DNA of 64,000 nucleotides, from contig NZ_SODU01000004.1 of NCBI RefSeq assembly GCF_004366075.1, positions 616,839 through 680,838 on the forward strand, given 5' to 3'. Each line of letters opens with the position of its first letter. Within the stretch, counting starts at the first letter, position 1. Under the pieces are notes generated by a model. It had not been told where the DNA came from. It did not search any database and saw only the letters and a list, made by a program, of their open reading frames with translations. Shown here piece after piece: positions 16,689 through 24,057 of this stretch. The translations under genes and the position numbers were made by a program. This stretch comes from Kribbella pratensis. Its GTDB lineage: Bacteria > Actinomycetota > Actinomycetes > Propionibacteriales > Kribbellaceae.

Positions 16689-17015
16689 GTGACCTACGTG
16701 ATCGCGTTGCCGTGCGTCGACCTCAAGGACCGCGCCTGCGTCGACGAGTGCCCGGTCGACTGCATCTACGAAGGCGGGCGCTCCCTCTACATCCAGCCCG
16801 AGGAGTGCATCGACTGCGGGGCATGCGAACCGGTATGCCCCGTCGAGGCCATCTTCTACGAGGATGATCTGCCCGAACAGTGGAAGGACTACCAGGCAGC
16901 GAACGAAGGATTCTTCGACACGCTCGGCTCCCCCGGCGGAGCCTTCAAGGTGGGCGCGGTTCCCTACGACCATCCACTCGTCGCGGCGCTACCGCCGCAG
17001 GAGCAGGCAAGCTGA
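16689..17015 (+). CDS. fdxA: Seven-iron ferredoxin, FdxA type
   Basis: A 108-residue [3Fe-4S][4Fe-4S] ferredoxin. Cys 9, 17 and 50 match the 3Fe cluster ligands and Cys 21, 40, 43 and 46 the 4Fe cluster ligands (one residue offset from mycobacterial FdxA); C25 is the extra conserved Cys. The C-terminal tail LGSPGGAFKVGAVPYDHPLVAALP is typical of the FdxA group. Start is GTG at 16689 with an upstream GAGGAG; a longer frame exists but lies in the promoter and antisense of the divergent gene. In mycobacteria FdxA is hypoxia-induced. Probably co-transcribed with the regulator that begins 5 bp later. Confidence 0.93.
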   Translation: MTYVIALPCVDLKDRACVDECPVDCIYEGGRSLYIQPEECIDCGACEPVCPVEAIFYEDDLPEQWKDYQAANEGFFDTLGSPGGAFKVGAVPYDHPLVAALPPQEQAS

Positions 17016-17019
17016 TCCC

Positions 17020-17727
17020 ATGACCAGAACCGACCAGAGCGCCGACGACCGGCCCCGTCGACAGGCGCTGCTCGAAGCTCTGCGCCGCTCCAGCACTCCG
17101 CTGGGCGTCACCGAACTCGCCGAACAACTCGGCATCCACCCCAACACGGTCCGGTTCCACCTCGATGCACTCGTGACCCAGGGGCTGGTCGACCGCCAAC
17201 TCGAGAAGCCGACTGGACGGGGCCGGCCGCGGACCGCGTACGCACCACATCCCGGGATGGACCGAGGCGGTCGGCGTCAGTACCACTTGCTGGCCAAGAT
17301 CCTGCTCGGGCAGCTGTCCACCAGTCCCGATGCGGGGACCGCGGCCGAGGCCGCGGGCCGAGGTTGGGGCGGCTACCTGATAGAGCAAATCCCGCCTTCC
17401 CGTGATCCTTCTGCCGCCGAGTCCACTCAGCGGCTGACCGCAATGATGACCGAGCTCGGTTTCGCTCCGGAACCCGACGGCGACACAACCAATCGCATCA
17501 GACTGCGGCACTGCCCCTTCCTGGAGCTCGCGGAGGAGTACTCGTCGACCTTGTGTCCGCTGCATCTCGGTCTCATGCGAGGTGCCCTCAGCGAGATCCG
17601 TGCCCCGATCGCGGCGACCAGTCTCGAGCCGTTCGCCGAACCCGACGCCTGCATCGTCCACCTCTCCCCCGTTCGCACCACCGACGCGGGCACCCGTCCG
17701 CAACAGCGTCACAACAGGAACAGATGA
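17020..17727 (+). CDS. Winged-helix regulator with C-terminal cysteines (possible Fe-S or redox sensor)
   Basis: A 235-residue protein: N-terminal ArsR/DeoR-like helix-turn-helix (about 15-75; LGVTELAEQLGIHPNTVRFHLDALVTQGLVDR and wing GRGRPRTAY), then a regulatory domain with three conserved cysteines, C165 (HCPFLELAEEY), C179 (TLCPLHLGLMRG) and C211 (DACIVHL). This plan resembles SufR-type regulators that bind a cluster, and a widespread actinobacterial group of unknown signal. It starts 5 bp after fdxA and its stop overlaps the cupin start (ATGA), suggesting it senses Fe-S or redox state and regulates this operon. Cluster binding is inferred. Confidence 0.8.
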   Translation: MTRTDQSADDRPRRQALLEALRRSSTPLGVTELAEQLGIHPNTVRFHLDALVTQGLVDRQLEKPTGRGRPRTAYAPHPGMDRGGRRQYHLLAKILLGQLSTSPDAGTAAEAAGRGWGGYLIEQIPPSRDPSAAESTQRLTAMMTELGFAPEPDGDTTNRIRLRHCPFLELAEEYSSTLCPLHLGLMRGALSEIRAPIAATSLEPFAEPDACIVHLSPVRTTDAGTRPQQRHNRNR

Positions 17728-18095
17728 TGTACCTGACGAGGATCGGAACCACACCCCGGCGCCGGGCGCCAGTCACCGGCGGCCCGACGATGGAGGTGCT
17801 CGTTGCGGCCGAGACCTCCGACAACATCGCCATGGTCCAGGTGTGGATCCCGCCCGGTGGCGGCCTGCCCGAACACGACCACGGATCGTCCGAAGTCGTC
17901 CTGGTCCACATCTCAGGTTCGATCCACCTTCAGCAGGGCGGCCGGGAGCACCGGCTCGCCCCCGGCGCCGTCGCGCACATCGCCGCCGGGGAACGCGTCA
18001 GCCTGACGAACCCAGGAACCGAAACGGCCGTGATGACAATCGTCGCCTCACCGCCCGAGTTCGTCGCGCGAATCACAGCCTGGCCTGCCGCCTAA
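17724..18095 (+). CDS. Cupin domain protein
   Basis: A 123-residue single-domain cupin. Motif 1 is PGGGLPEHDHGSSEVVLVHISG (G-x5-HxH-x4-E, all ligands present: H-x-H and E) and motif 2 is PGAVAHIAAGERVSLTNPG, where the usual H of motif 2 is at AHIAAG. Metal binding is likely. The start is ATG 17724, overlapping the regulator's stop; a second ATG follows at once. AGGA precedes it. Substrate unknown; small stand-alone cupins in such redox operons may be dioxygenase-like or sensors. Confidence 0.8.
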   Translation: MMYLTRIGTTPRRRAPVTGGPTMEVLVAAETSDNIAMVQVWIPPGGGLPEHDHGSSEVVLVHISGSIHLQQGGREHRLAPGAVAHIAAGERVSLTNPGTETAVMTIVASPPEFVARITAWPAA

Positions 18096-18124
18096 GGGCC
18101 GTTGACAACCCAGTAGGAGCAGTC

Positions 18125-18556
18125 TTGAATGCCGCATCAGCCGCCGTAGCGACCGCCGACATCTTCATCTGGCTCGGCATGGTGCTGGCGATCTCCTTCC
18201 TGGAGGCGCCCCTCAAGTTCCGCGCTCCCGGAGTCGACCTCCCCATCGGGCTCGGCATCGGCCGCATCGTCTTCCGGGTCCTCAACCGCGTCGAGATCGC
18301 ACTGGCGCTGATCGCCCTGGCAGCCGTCGCCATAGGACGGCCAACCGGTTCCGTAGCAGCTCTGACAGCAGCGATCCTGATCATCCTGGCCGCACAGCTC
18401 ATCGCGATCCGGCCCCAACTCAACCGACGCACGGACCGTGTCCTCGCCGGACAGCACCCGCCCCGGTCGAGCATGCACCTGTACTACGTCGGTCTCGAGG
18501 CAGCCAAGGTGCTCACCTTGGCGGCGCTCGGAACCTGCCTCCTCGTCGCAGCCTGA
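18125..18556 (+). CDS. Uncharacterised four-helix membrane protein, TTG start
   Basis: A 143-residue membrane protein with helices near 10-28 (DIFIWLGMVLAISFL), 55-75, 78-98 (AALTAAILIILAAQLIAI) and 120-142 (YYVGLEAAKVLTLAALGTCLLVAA). No ATG or GTG fits the N-terminus: TTG at 18125 has AGGAG (18115-18119) at proper distance and begins just before the first helix, so it is the chosen start. EAPLKFRAPG after helix 1 and the YYVGLEAAK segment recur in uncharacterised actinobacterial membrane proteins. Last gene of the ferredoxin-regulator-cupin unit (30 bp after the cupin). Confidence 0.7.
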   Translation: MNAASAAVATADIFIWLGMVLAISFLEAPLKFRAPGVDLPIGLGIGRIVFRVLNRVEIALALIALAAVAIGRPTGSVAALTAAILIILAAQLIAIRPQLNRRTDRVLAGQHPPRSSMHLYYVGLEAAKVLTLAALGTCLLVAA

Positions 18557-18599
18557 TTCGGGAGAGTTCGCAGCCCAGTTCTGTGCGGTGTACGTCGAC

Positions 18600-18790
18600 C
18601 CGAGCCAGATTCAAGACGCATCGAAACCGGATCGTCAGATGAGTAGGCTCTGGTGGCCAGGTAGCACGAGACCCGTTCACCAGTTCGCAGTGCTGGCAGA
18701 CCCCGAAGCGACCGATCGCGAGCCGGAAGAGAGCAGCGTCAACATCCGCCAGGGCAGCTCTGGCCGCTCTCGGGGCCGTGACAGCCACGA
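18600..18790 (-). pseudogene. Decayed TraR/DksA-like zinc-finger gene
   Basis: On the minus strand, 18687-18767 reads ARAALADVDAALFRLAIGRF then GVCQHC, which matches the family pattern 'vLaDveAALdRldtGxYGxCxxC' seen intact three times at 22.0-23.1 kb. Downstream (towards 18560) the second zinc-finger pair is not intact: only scattered pieces (VDVHRTELGC) remain and the finger spacing is too long. No start with a good RBS and no full coiled coil are present upstream. The 18557-18892 interval holds nothing else that I can support. Confidence 0.45.
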
Positions 18791-18892
18791 CTGCGCCAAC
18801 GCTGCCAGCTCGCTCAGGCGCTGGGTACGTACCCCATCGGTGAAAGCTGGAGTCCGCCGTTGCCGGTACCGGCAACCTCGCAGATCTGCTGC

Positions 18893-19552
18893 TCACGGCT
18901 CGATCAAGCCGGCCCGGATCGCGTAGCGGGTGAGCTCGAGGCGGTCGCGAAGACCGAGTTTCTGGAGCATGTTCGCGCGATGCCGCTCGACCGTCTTGAT
19001 GCTGATGAACAAGGTCTGAGCGATTTCCTTGGAGGAGTTCCCCTCGGCGACGAGTTTGAGGACCTCCTCCTCGCGGGCGGTCAGGATCTGCTCCGGGATG
19101 GCCTGGCCGAGACGCGCCCGATCCAGGTAGTTGCGGATCAGCGCATTCACCGCTCCTGGATACAGGAACGGCTCTCCACGCATCGCGGCGCGGCAGGCCT
19201 CCACCAGATCGCGATCGGCGACGGACTTCAGCACGTATCCAGCGGCGCCGGCCTTGAGTGCCTGGAAGAAGTACTGCTCGTTGTCGTACATCGTCAGCAT
19301 GAGAATCCGTAGGTCGGGATGGCGCGACGACAGCTCACGGGCCGCCTGCAGGCCGGTCATCCGCGGCATGGCGATGTCGAGAATCGCGAGATCGACGTCG
19401 GCGGACCGGGCGAGGTCGAGGGCCTCCTTTCCGTCGCTGGCTTCGGCGACCACAGTCAGGTCCGGTTCACTGTCGAGGATCAGCCGTACGCCGCGTCGTA
19501 CCAGTGCATGGTCATCTGCGAGCAGGATGCGGGTCGGGTCCGGTGCGACCAT
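18893..19552 (-). CDS. NarL/FixJ-family response regulator
   Basis: A 219-residue two-domain regulator. The receiver domain (about 7-122) has the acidic pocket D13/D14, phospho-acceptor D59 in LAILDIAMPRMTG, the T/S switch in LMLTMYD and Lys in GYVLKS. The C-terminal LuxR-type HTH (about 153-215) reads LTAREEEVLKLVAEGNSSKEIAQTLFISIKTVERHRANMLQKLGLRDRLELTRYA. It starts 2 bp after the sensor kinase stop on the same strand, so they are a cognate pair. Targets are unknown; neighbours suggest a redox or hypoxia response of DevR/NarL type. Confidence 0.93.
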   Translation of the reverse strand: MVAPDPTRILLADDHALVRRGVRLILDSEPDLTVVAEASDGKEALDLARSADVDLAILDIAMPRMTGLQAARELSSRHPDLRILMLTMYDNEQYFFQALKAGAAGYVLKSVADRDLVEACRAAMRGEPFLYPGAVNALIRNYLDRARLGQAIPEQILTAREEEVLKLVAEGNSSKEIAQTLFISIKTVERHRANMLQKLGLRDRLELTRYAIRAGLIEP

Positions 19553-19554
19553 GC

Positions 19555-20532
19555 TCAGTCGCCGTTCCCGTTGACCGGCACCAGCAGGTTCACCTCGGCA
19601 CCACCCGTCGGCGCGGCACCCAGGTCAAGAGTGGCGCCGACCAGGAGTGCACGCTCCCGCATGCCACGGATTCCTGCTCCTTCGTGCGCCAATCCGAGGC
19701 CGCGGCCGTCGTCACGAATCCGGAGGGCGACCACCCCTTCGCTGTGGCGCAGGCTGATCTCGACCTGGGTGGCGTCGGCGTGGCGTGCCACGTTGGTCAG
19801 CCCCTCCTGGGCGACCCGGTAGACCACCAGCTCGGTCTGCTCGTCCAATGCCGGTAGCCCCGGCTGGAAACGGTGCCGTATCGAGAGACCGGTGTGTGTG
19901 GACAACTCGGTGGCAAGCGCAGTCAAGGCACTGACCAGACCAAGATCTTCGAGCACACCCGGTCGTAGTCTGTGCGCCAGACGGCGTACCTCGTCCAGGC
20001 TCTCCCGGGTGGTCTCCTGAGCATGGCGCAGATCCGCACGCACCTCGGCATCGTCGACCCGCTCGGCCGCGCGCTTCAGCTCCAGCAGTACGGCGGTCAG
20101 ACTCTGGCCGACCTCGTCGTGCAGCTCCTGCGCGATCCGTCGCCGCTCCGCCTCCTGCGCAGACAGCGCCCGGGAACTGCTGGCGGCACGCTCGGTTTCC
20201 AATCGTGCCAGCATGTCGTTGAAGGCCCGGATCAACTGCGAGACGCCACCCTGCCCTGCGACCGGCAGACGCTGCCCGGGCCGAAGCAGATCGACGGTTG
20301 CCATCCGTCGGGTCAGCCGGTCCAACGGCGCCAGCCCGACCTGCAGCAGCAATGCGTTGGCGACCAGCATGACCGCCAATCCGCCCAGCAGCACCAGCGC
20401 CTCGGTGAATACCACCGGTACCGACACGGTCACTGGAGCCCACAGCAACAATGCTGTCGCGGCAGCGAGCACCACCGCGTTCAGAGCGAAGATGCGCCAG
20501 AACAATGGCACTGTAAGCACCCCTCTCGTCAC
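19555..20532 (-). CDS. NarL-type sensor histidine kinase
   Basis: A 325-residue membrane kinase with two N-terminal helices (about 11-33 and 38-64) separated by almost no extracytoplasmic loop, then a HAMP-like linker (65-115), a HisKA_3 domain with H138 in RRIAQELHDEVGQSL, and an HATPase domain (about 220-322) with QEGLTNVARHADAT, DDGRGL and GIRGMRERA. With so short an outer loop it probably senses a membrane or cytoplasmic signal. There is no GAF or PAS domain, unlike DevS/DosT. Transcribed with the response regulator. Confidence 0.9.
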   Translation of the reverse strand: MTRGVLTVPLFWRIFALNAVVLAAATALLLWAPVTVSVPVVFTEALVLLGGLAVMLVANALLLQVGLAPLDRLTRRMATVDLLRPGQRLPVAGQGGVSQLIRAFNDMLARLETERAASSSRALSAQEAERRRIAQELHDEVGQSLTAVLLELKRAAERVDDAEVRADLRHAQETTRESLDEVRRLAHRLRPGVLEDLGLVSALTALATELSTHTGLSIRHRFQPGLPALDEQTELVVYRVAQEGLTNVARHADATQVEISLRHSEGVVALRIRDDGRGLGLAHEGAGIRGMRERALLVGATLDLGAAPTGGAEVNLLVPVNGNGD

Positions 20533-20687
20533 GACCGCGGTCTCATAACGCGGCAGCCCCGTGTCACACCACCTTCACCTCTCAGTCGTGAAGGTCGAGT
20601 GCCAGCGGACATCAGAGGTTGCATGCCTTCCAGACTGCCTTCTGCCTCGCCGCACGTCGATCGGGGGTGACACTCATCTTCCGACCA

Positions 20688-21263
20688 TTAGTGGGCGACG
20701 ACTCCAGGGGCTAGTAGGTCGAGGGTACGGTCCGTCCAGCCGGGGCGGGGCAAGCCAAATCTGAGTGATTCTGCGAGGTAGGCGCCGATCAGGAGGCCGA
20801 GCAGGGTGTCGGCGTCGATGTGAGGGCGGAGTCGGCCGGCTGTGATGTCGAGGTTCACCATGTCCGTGAGCGTCGCCAAGCGGGTGGCCAGGCGGGCGCG
20901 AAGGGCTGAGGTGAACTCGGGGTCGCTGTCGGCGATGACGGCGGCGACTCCGCCGGGGCCGACCCGGTTCTCGAGGATGTCGCTGATCCGGTCGAGAACC
21001 CATCGCAGCTTCTCTCGCACCGGGAGGTCGGGCGCCAGCGCAGCGGGGTCGACGAGATGCTCCATGGTCGCGTGCATCAACTCGTCCCGGCTGCGGTAGC
21101 GGCGGTAGATCGTCGTACGCGCGACACCGGAGCGGGCCGCGACCGAGTCGATGCTCACAGCTGATGGGCCCTTCGAGCGCAGTAACTCGAGGGCCGCCTG
21201 GATGATGCGCTCGTCGGTCGATTCGAGTCTCGGCCGGCCACGGCCGGTGGTGTTGTGCGGCAT
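20688..21263 (-). CDS. TetR/AcrR-family regulator
   Basis: A 191-residue protein with the TetR N-terminal HTH (about 15-62: DERIIQAALELLRSKGPSAVSIDSVAARSGVARTTIYRRYRSRDELM) and a helical ligand/dimer domain. It is divergent from the six-gene Usp/TraR/actin-like unit, with a TACAC-CAT-GTGTA palindrome in the 71-bp space between them, so it probably represses that unit and itself. The start has AGGTCAGG upstream. Ligand unknown. Confidence 0.88.
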   Translation of the reverse strand: MPHNTTGRGRPRLESTDERIIQAALELLRSKGPSAVSIDSVAARSGVARTTIYRRYRSRDELMHATMEHLVDPAALAPDLPVREKLRWVLDRISDILENRVGPGGVAAVIADSDPEFTSALRARLATRLATLTDMVNLDITAGRLRPHIDADTLLGLLIGAYLAESLRFGLPRPGWTDRTLDLLAPGVVAH

Positions 21264-21303
21264 CGGTCCTGACCTCCGGGAATAGATCTGCTCCTATTTA
21301 CGC

Positions 21304-21316
21304 TACACCATGTGTA
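21304..21316. promoter_or_regulatory. Palindromic operator candidate between TetR gene and the Usp/TraR operon
   Basis: TACAC-CAT-GTGTA, a perfect 5+3+5 inverted repeat in the 71-bp AT-richer divergent region, 19 bp before the first plus-strand start. Placement suits steric repression of both directions by the adjacent TetR protein. Confidence 0.5.
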
Positions 21317-21334
21317 TCGATTAATGGAGGAGCG

Positions 21335-21490
21335 ATGAGTACGTCGTCATTGGAAGCGGTCGAGGTAGCACTGCTGGTTCTGATCGGGGTGCTGACGCCG
21401 CTGATCTGCATCGGAGGCCTGGGATGGGCCTACCTGATGCAGGAGCGCGACTCGACCGAGCGTGCACATGGATCGTCGGAGGAAAGGTGA
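21335..21490 (+). CDS. 51-residue single-helix membrane peptide
   Basis: A short gene with an excellent GGAGGAG site before ATG 21335. The product starts MSTSSLEAVE, has one strong membrane helix (about 9-36, VALLVLIGVLTPLICIGGLGWAYLM) and a charged tail (QERDSTERAHGSSEER). It ends two bases before the UspA start, so it is the first gene of the unit. I know no family. A role as a membrane anchor or signal relay for the cytoplasmic stress proteins downstream is only a guess. Confidence 0.6.
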   Translation: MSTSSLEAVEVALLVLIGVLTPLICIGGLGWAYLMQERDSTERAHGSSEER

Positions 21491-21492
21491 AG

Positions 21493-21960
21493 ATGGACAA
21501 GATCGTCGTCGGCATCGACGGTAGTGAGACGGCGCGGCGAGCGCTCGAGTGGGCGGCAGCGGAGGCACGCTTGCGCGGCGCCAGGCTCGTTGTGGTCCAT
21601 GCCTGGCAGCAGCCGGCTGCGGCCTTGATGTCGCCATACGCTCCCCTGTTGGCTGACCCGGGCTCGCTCGCGGAGACAGCGCGACAAACGCTGACCGACA
21701 CTCTGAAGGCCGCAGACCTTTCCGGCCTCGCCAGTGAACCCGAACAGCTGGTCGTCCAGGGCGCGGCCGCATCAGCTCTGATTGATGCCGCAGAGAACAG
21801 CTTGCTACTCGTCGTGGGCTCACGTGGCCGCGGCGGCGTCGCCGGCCTTCTACTCGGTTCCGTCAGCCGACAGGTCGCGCACGAGTCCACGGTTCCGGTG
21901 GTCATCATCCCTCCGACCGCAACCGCCTCGGACGCACAGACCAGAGAACGGGACGGCTGA
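21493..21960 (+). CDS. Universal stress protein, UspA family
   Basis: A 155-residue, single-domain Usp. It begins KIVVGIDGSETARRALEWAAAEA, has the VVVHAW strand and the ATP-binding C-terminal motif G-x2-G-x9-G-S as GSRGRGGVAGLLLGSVS, followed by STVPVVIIP. ATP-binding Usps in actinomycetes (for example the mycobacterial Rv2623 group) are induced in hypoxia and dormancy. GGAAAGGTGA precedes ATG 21493. It sits 2 bp from the gene on each side in the six-gene unit. Confidence 0.93.
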   Translation: MDKIVVGIDGSETARRALEWAAAEARLRGARLVVVHAWQQPAAALMSPYAPLLADPGSLAETARQTLTDTLKAADLSGLASEPEQLVVQGAAASALIDAAENSLLLVVGSRGRGGVAGLLLGSVSRQVAHESTVPVVIIPPTATASDAQTRERDG

Positions 21961-21962
21961 CA

Positions 21963-22361
21963 ATGATTGCCCCAGGCAAAGTGCCGGCACAGGAGCTGGC
22001 CGTCCTGAAGAGAAGGCTGCGAGAGCACCGCCGTTTCCGCCAGAAGCAACTACAGGACCTCGCAGACCCGTCACAAGATCGTCGTACCGCAGCGCACGTC
22101 GAGATCCAGGCATCACTGGCCGCCGCTGCGCACCAGGTTCTCAGTAACATCGAGGTCGCATCGACCCGAATGAACACCGGCCAGTACGGCAGTTGCCAGC
22201 AATGTGGGCGTCCCATCGACCTGCAGCGTCTGCGGATCGTGCCGCACTCCCGCTACTGCGCCCGATGCCATCACGCCGAGGACACCCGGCGCGCCGCGAT
22301 TGAACCCACCGGATCGCAAAAGTCAGGGGGCAGCGGCGAAGATGGGTGCTGGTCCCGATAG
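21963..22361 (+). CDS. TraR/DksA-like zinc-finger protein 1
   Basis: A 132-residue protein: N-terminal coiled-coil hairpin (about 8-70) and a C4 zinc finger with CQQC and CARC (GSCQQCGRPIDLQRLRIVPHSRYCARCHH). DksA/TraR proteins insert a coiled coil into the RNA polymerase secondary channel and adjust initiation. The hairpin tip here is ADPSQDRRTA, which lacks the exact DxxDxA tip of DksA, so activity on RNAP may differ. It begins 2 bp after UspA. Confidence 0.85.
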   Translation: MIAPGKVPAQELAVLKRRLREHRRFRQKQLQDLADPSQDRRTAAHVEIQASLAAAAHQVLSNIEVASTRMNTGQYGSCQQCGRPIDLQRLRIVPHSRYCARCHHAEDTRRAAIEPTGSQKSGGSGEDGCWSR

Positions 22362-22370
22362 GCAAGCCGG

Positions 22371-22736
22371 GTGCCGAACGGCGACGGTGGTGCCATGAAG
22401 ACACCACGGGTGACCTCCAGCGCGGTCGGTACGGGTGGCCAGCCTGAGCTGCACCGCAAGCACGAGATCCTGCAACGCCTGCAGCACGAGCGAAACACCC
22501 GGCTCGCCCAGGTGAACGCCATGGAAGCCGACAAGCCCAACGCCAACGAGGACTTGGTGAAGGCACAGACCACGGCGATCCGCCTGGTCCTGGCCGAGAT
22601 CGAGGCGGCGGTGGAACGCGTGCAGGACGGTTCGTACGGCGTTTGTCACGGCTGCAAGGTACGGATCCCGGTCGGGCGACTGGAGATCCTGCCCTACGTT
22701 CGCTACTGCGTGCGTTGCCAGCAGCAAGCTCTATGA
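22371..22736 (+). CDS. TraR/DksA-like zinc-finger protein 2
   Basis: A 121-residue homologue (113 residues if ATG 22395 is the start; neither has a clear RBS). It has a coiled-coil hairpin with tip MEADKPNANEDL and a C4 finger CHGC...CVRC (GVCHGCKVRIPVGRLEILPYVRYCVRC). The last finger ends two residues before the C-terminus. It is the most diverged of the three neighbours. Follows the first copy by 9-33 bp. Confidence 0.8.
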   Translation: MPNGDGGAMKTPRVTSSAVGTGGQPELHRKHEILQRLQHERNTRLAQVNAMEADKPNANEDLVKAQTTAIRLVLAEIEAAVERVQDGSYGVCHGCKVRIPVGRLEILPYVRYCVRCQQQAL

Positions 22737-22766
22737 CGACTCGCGGACACTGATCGAGGAGAGCCC

Positions 22767-23129
22767 GTGACCAGCCGGACGGCCACCGCCTTCAATGCCG
22801 GACTGCCTCGGCAGGAGCTCGCGACTCTGCGAGCAGCGCTGCTCGAGCAGCGCGCCTTCCGGCGTGAGCAACTCAAGACCATCCGTTTGTCGGTGCCGAA
22901 GGAGTCGATCGGCGCCGACCGGTCGGCGCGAGCTGAGGTGCAGGACCACCTGGCCGTTGCGGCCCGGATCGTCCTGGCCGACGTCGAAGCCGCGCTCGAC
23001 CGGCTCGATACCGGCCACTACGGACGATGCGTCCTGTGCCGCAGACCTGTTGAGGTACGACGGCTGCGGATCTGTCCGCAGACCGTGTACTGCGGCGAAT
23101 GCCACCGCGTGCGGGAGTCTGGGCCTTGA
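22767..23129 (+). CDS. TraR/DksA-like zinc-finger protein 3
   Basis: A 120-residue homologue with GTG start and a clear GAGGAGAG upstream. Coiled-coil hairpin (about 15-75) with tip VPKESIGADRSA, then IVLADVEAALDRLDTGHY and the C4 finger CVLC...CGEC. Its stop overlaps the TTG start of the actin-fold gene (TTGA). Three tandem paralogues in one operon is unusual and suggests division of labour or hetero-complexes. Confidence 0.85.
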   Translation: MTSRTATAFNAGLPRQELATLRAALLEQRAFRREQLKTIRLSVPKESIGADRSARAEVQDHLAVAARIVLADVEAALDRLDTGHYGRCVLCRRPVEVRRLRICPQTVYCGECHRVRESGP

Positions 23130-23893
23130 AGCCGCTGCTCGCCGGAAGGCCGCTGCGTCGCACCACATCCTCCGGGCGGACTCGCACCGGTCTCGCCATC
23201 GATCTGGGCAGTGCGCGTACCAGAGCCTGGGCACCGGGACACGGCCTCCTCGTCGACGTGCCGACCATGACCGCCGCTACGGGGAAGCGCCCGGTGCGCC
23301 GCGGGAAGATCATCGACCGAGCCGCGACGGCAGCCCTTGTCGGTGAGCTGCTGAAGTCTCAGGTGATCGTGGAACGGCGTCGTACGGTCGTGGCAACGAT
23401 CCCGATCACCTCCGACGAGGTACATCGCGGTCACCTCCTCGCCGTCCTCGATGTCCTGGGCCCCGAAACGATCCTGACGATCGACACCGTCAAAGCGGCT
23501 GCCCTCGGCGCCGACGTCGACATGACGGAGCCGCTGCTGGTCGTCGACATCGGCGCTCAATTGACCGAGGTCGCGCTGCTGGCCGGGGGCAGCTTGTGCG
23601 GTGCGCGATGCACAAAGCTGGGAGTGCGCGACCCGGTTTCTTCGACGCAGATCGTTCAGGAGATCGTGGAGTCAACGGTCCAGCTGATGGGTGAGTGTGG
23701 TCCACAAATGGTCGATGCTCTGGATCGAGGCGTTCTCCTGACCGGTGGCGGCGCGCTCCGCCCCGAAATCACGTACCAACTCTCGACCCAACTCGGCGCC
23801 ACCGTCCAACCCGCCCCGGCACCCCAGTCGGCCGCGGTCCGCGGTGCCGCACTCGTCCTCCAAGCAGCTCACCGCCACCCCGGCGCCTCCTGA
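23126..23893 (+). CDS. Reduced actin-fold (MreB-like) protein
   Basis: A 255-residue protein with the nucleotide-binding motifs of the MreB branch of the actin superfamily: phosphate-1 LAIDLGSARTRAW (D26), connection RPVRRGKIIDRAATAALVGELL, VVATIPITSDEVHR, phosphate-2 VVDIGAQLTEVALL (141-151) and adenosine motif RGVLLTGGGAL (201-211). It is about 85 residues shorter than MreB (about 340). Alignment by eye puts the missing parts in subdomain IB (after VPTM) and almost all of IIB (after TEVALL). Phosphate-2 is GAQL, not GGGT, so ATP hydrolysis may be weak. TTG start, overlapping the TraR-3 stop. Confidence 0.75.
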   Translation: MKPLLAGRPLRRTTSSGRTRTGLAIDLGSARTRAWAPGHGLLVDVPTMTAATGKRPVRRGKIIDRAATAALVGELLKSQVIVERRRTVVATIPITSDEVHRGHLLAVLDVLGPETILTIDTVKAAALGADVDMTEPLLVVDIGAQLTEVALLAGGSLCGARCTKLGVRDPVSSTQIVQEIVESTVQLMGECGPQMVDALDRGVLLTGGGALRPEITYQLSTQLGATVQPAPAPQSAAVRGAALVLQAAHRHPGAS

Positions 23894-23921
23894 TACCAGC
23901 CCGGTCGCCGTCGGCATGGCG

Positions 23922-23951
23922 GGCGCCCCAATGGGGGTGGCTTGGGGCACC
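23922..23951. terminator. Hairpin after the actin-fold gene
   Basis: GGCGCCCCA (23922-23930) pairs with TGGGGCACC (23943-23951), one mismatch, loop 12 nt. It lies 29 bp past the end of the six-gene unit, with the convergent whiB gene ending at 24058. Nothing else is visible in 23894-24057. Confidence 0.45.
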
Positions 23952-24057
23952 GGCTCACCGCCAGATGAACCGACATGCCCAATCACTACAGCTAGGGTAC
24001 GAGCGCAGCTAGGGCTCACCCCGCTGCTCGTCGCCTACCAGCCCTAGATCTGCTACG

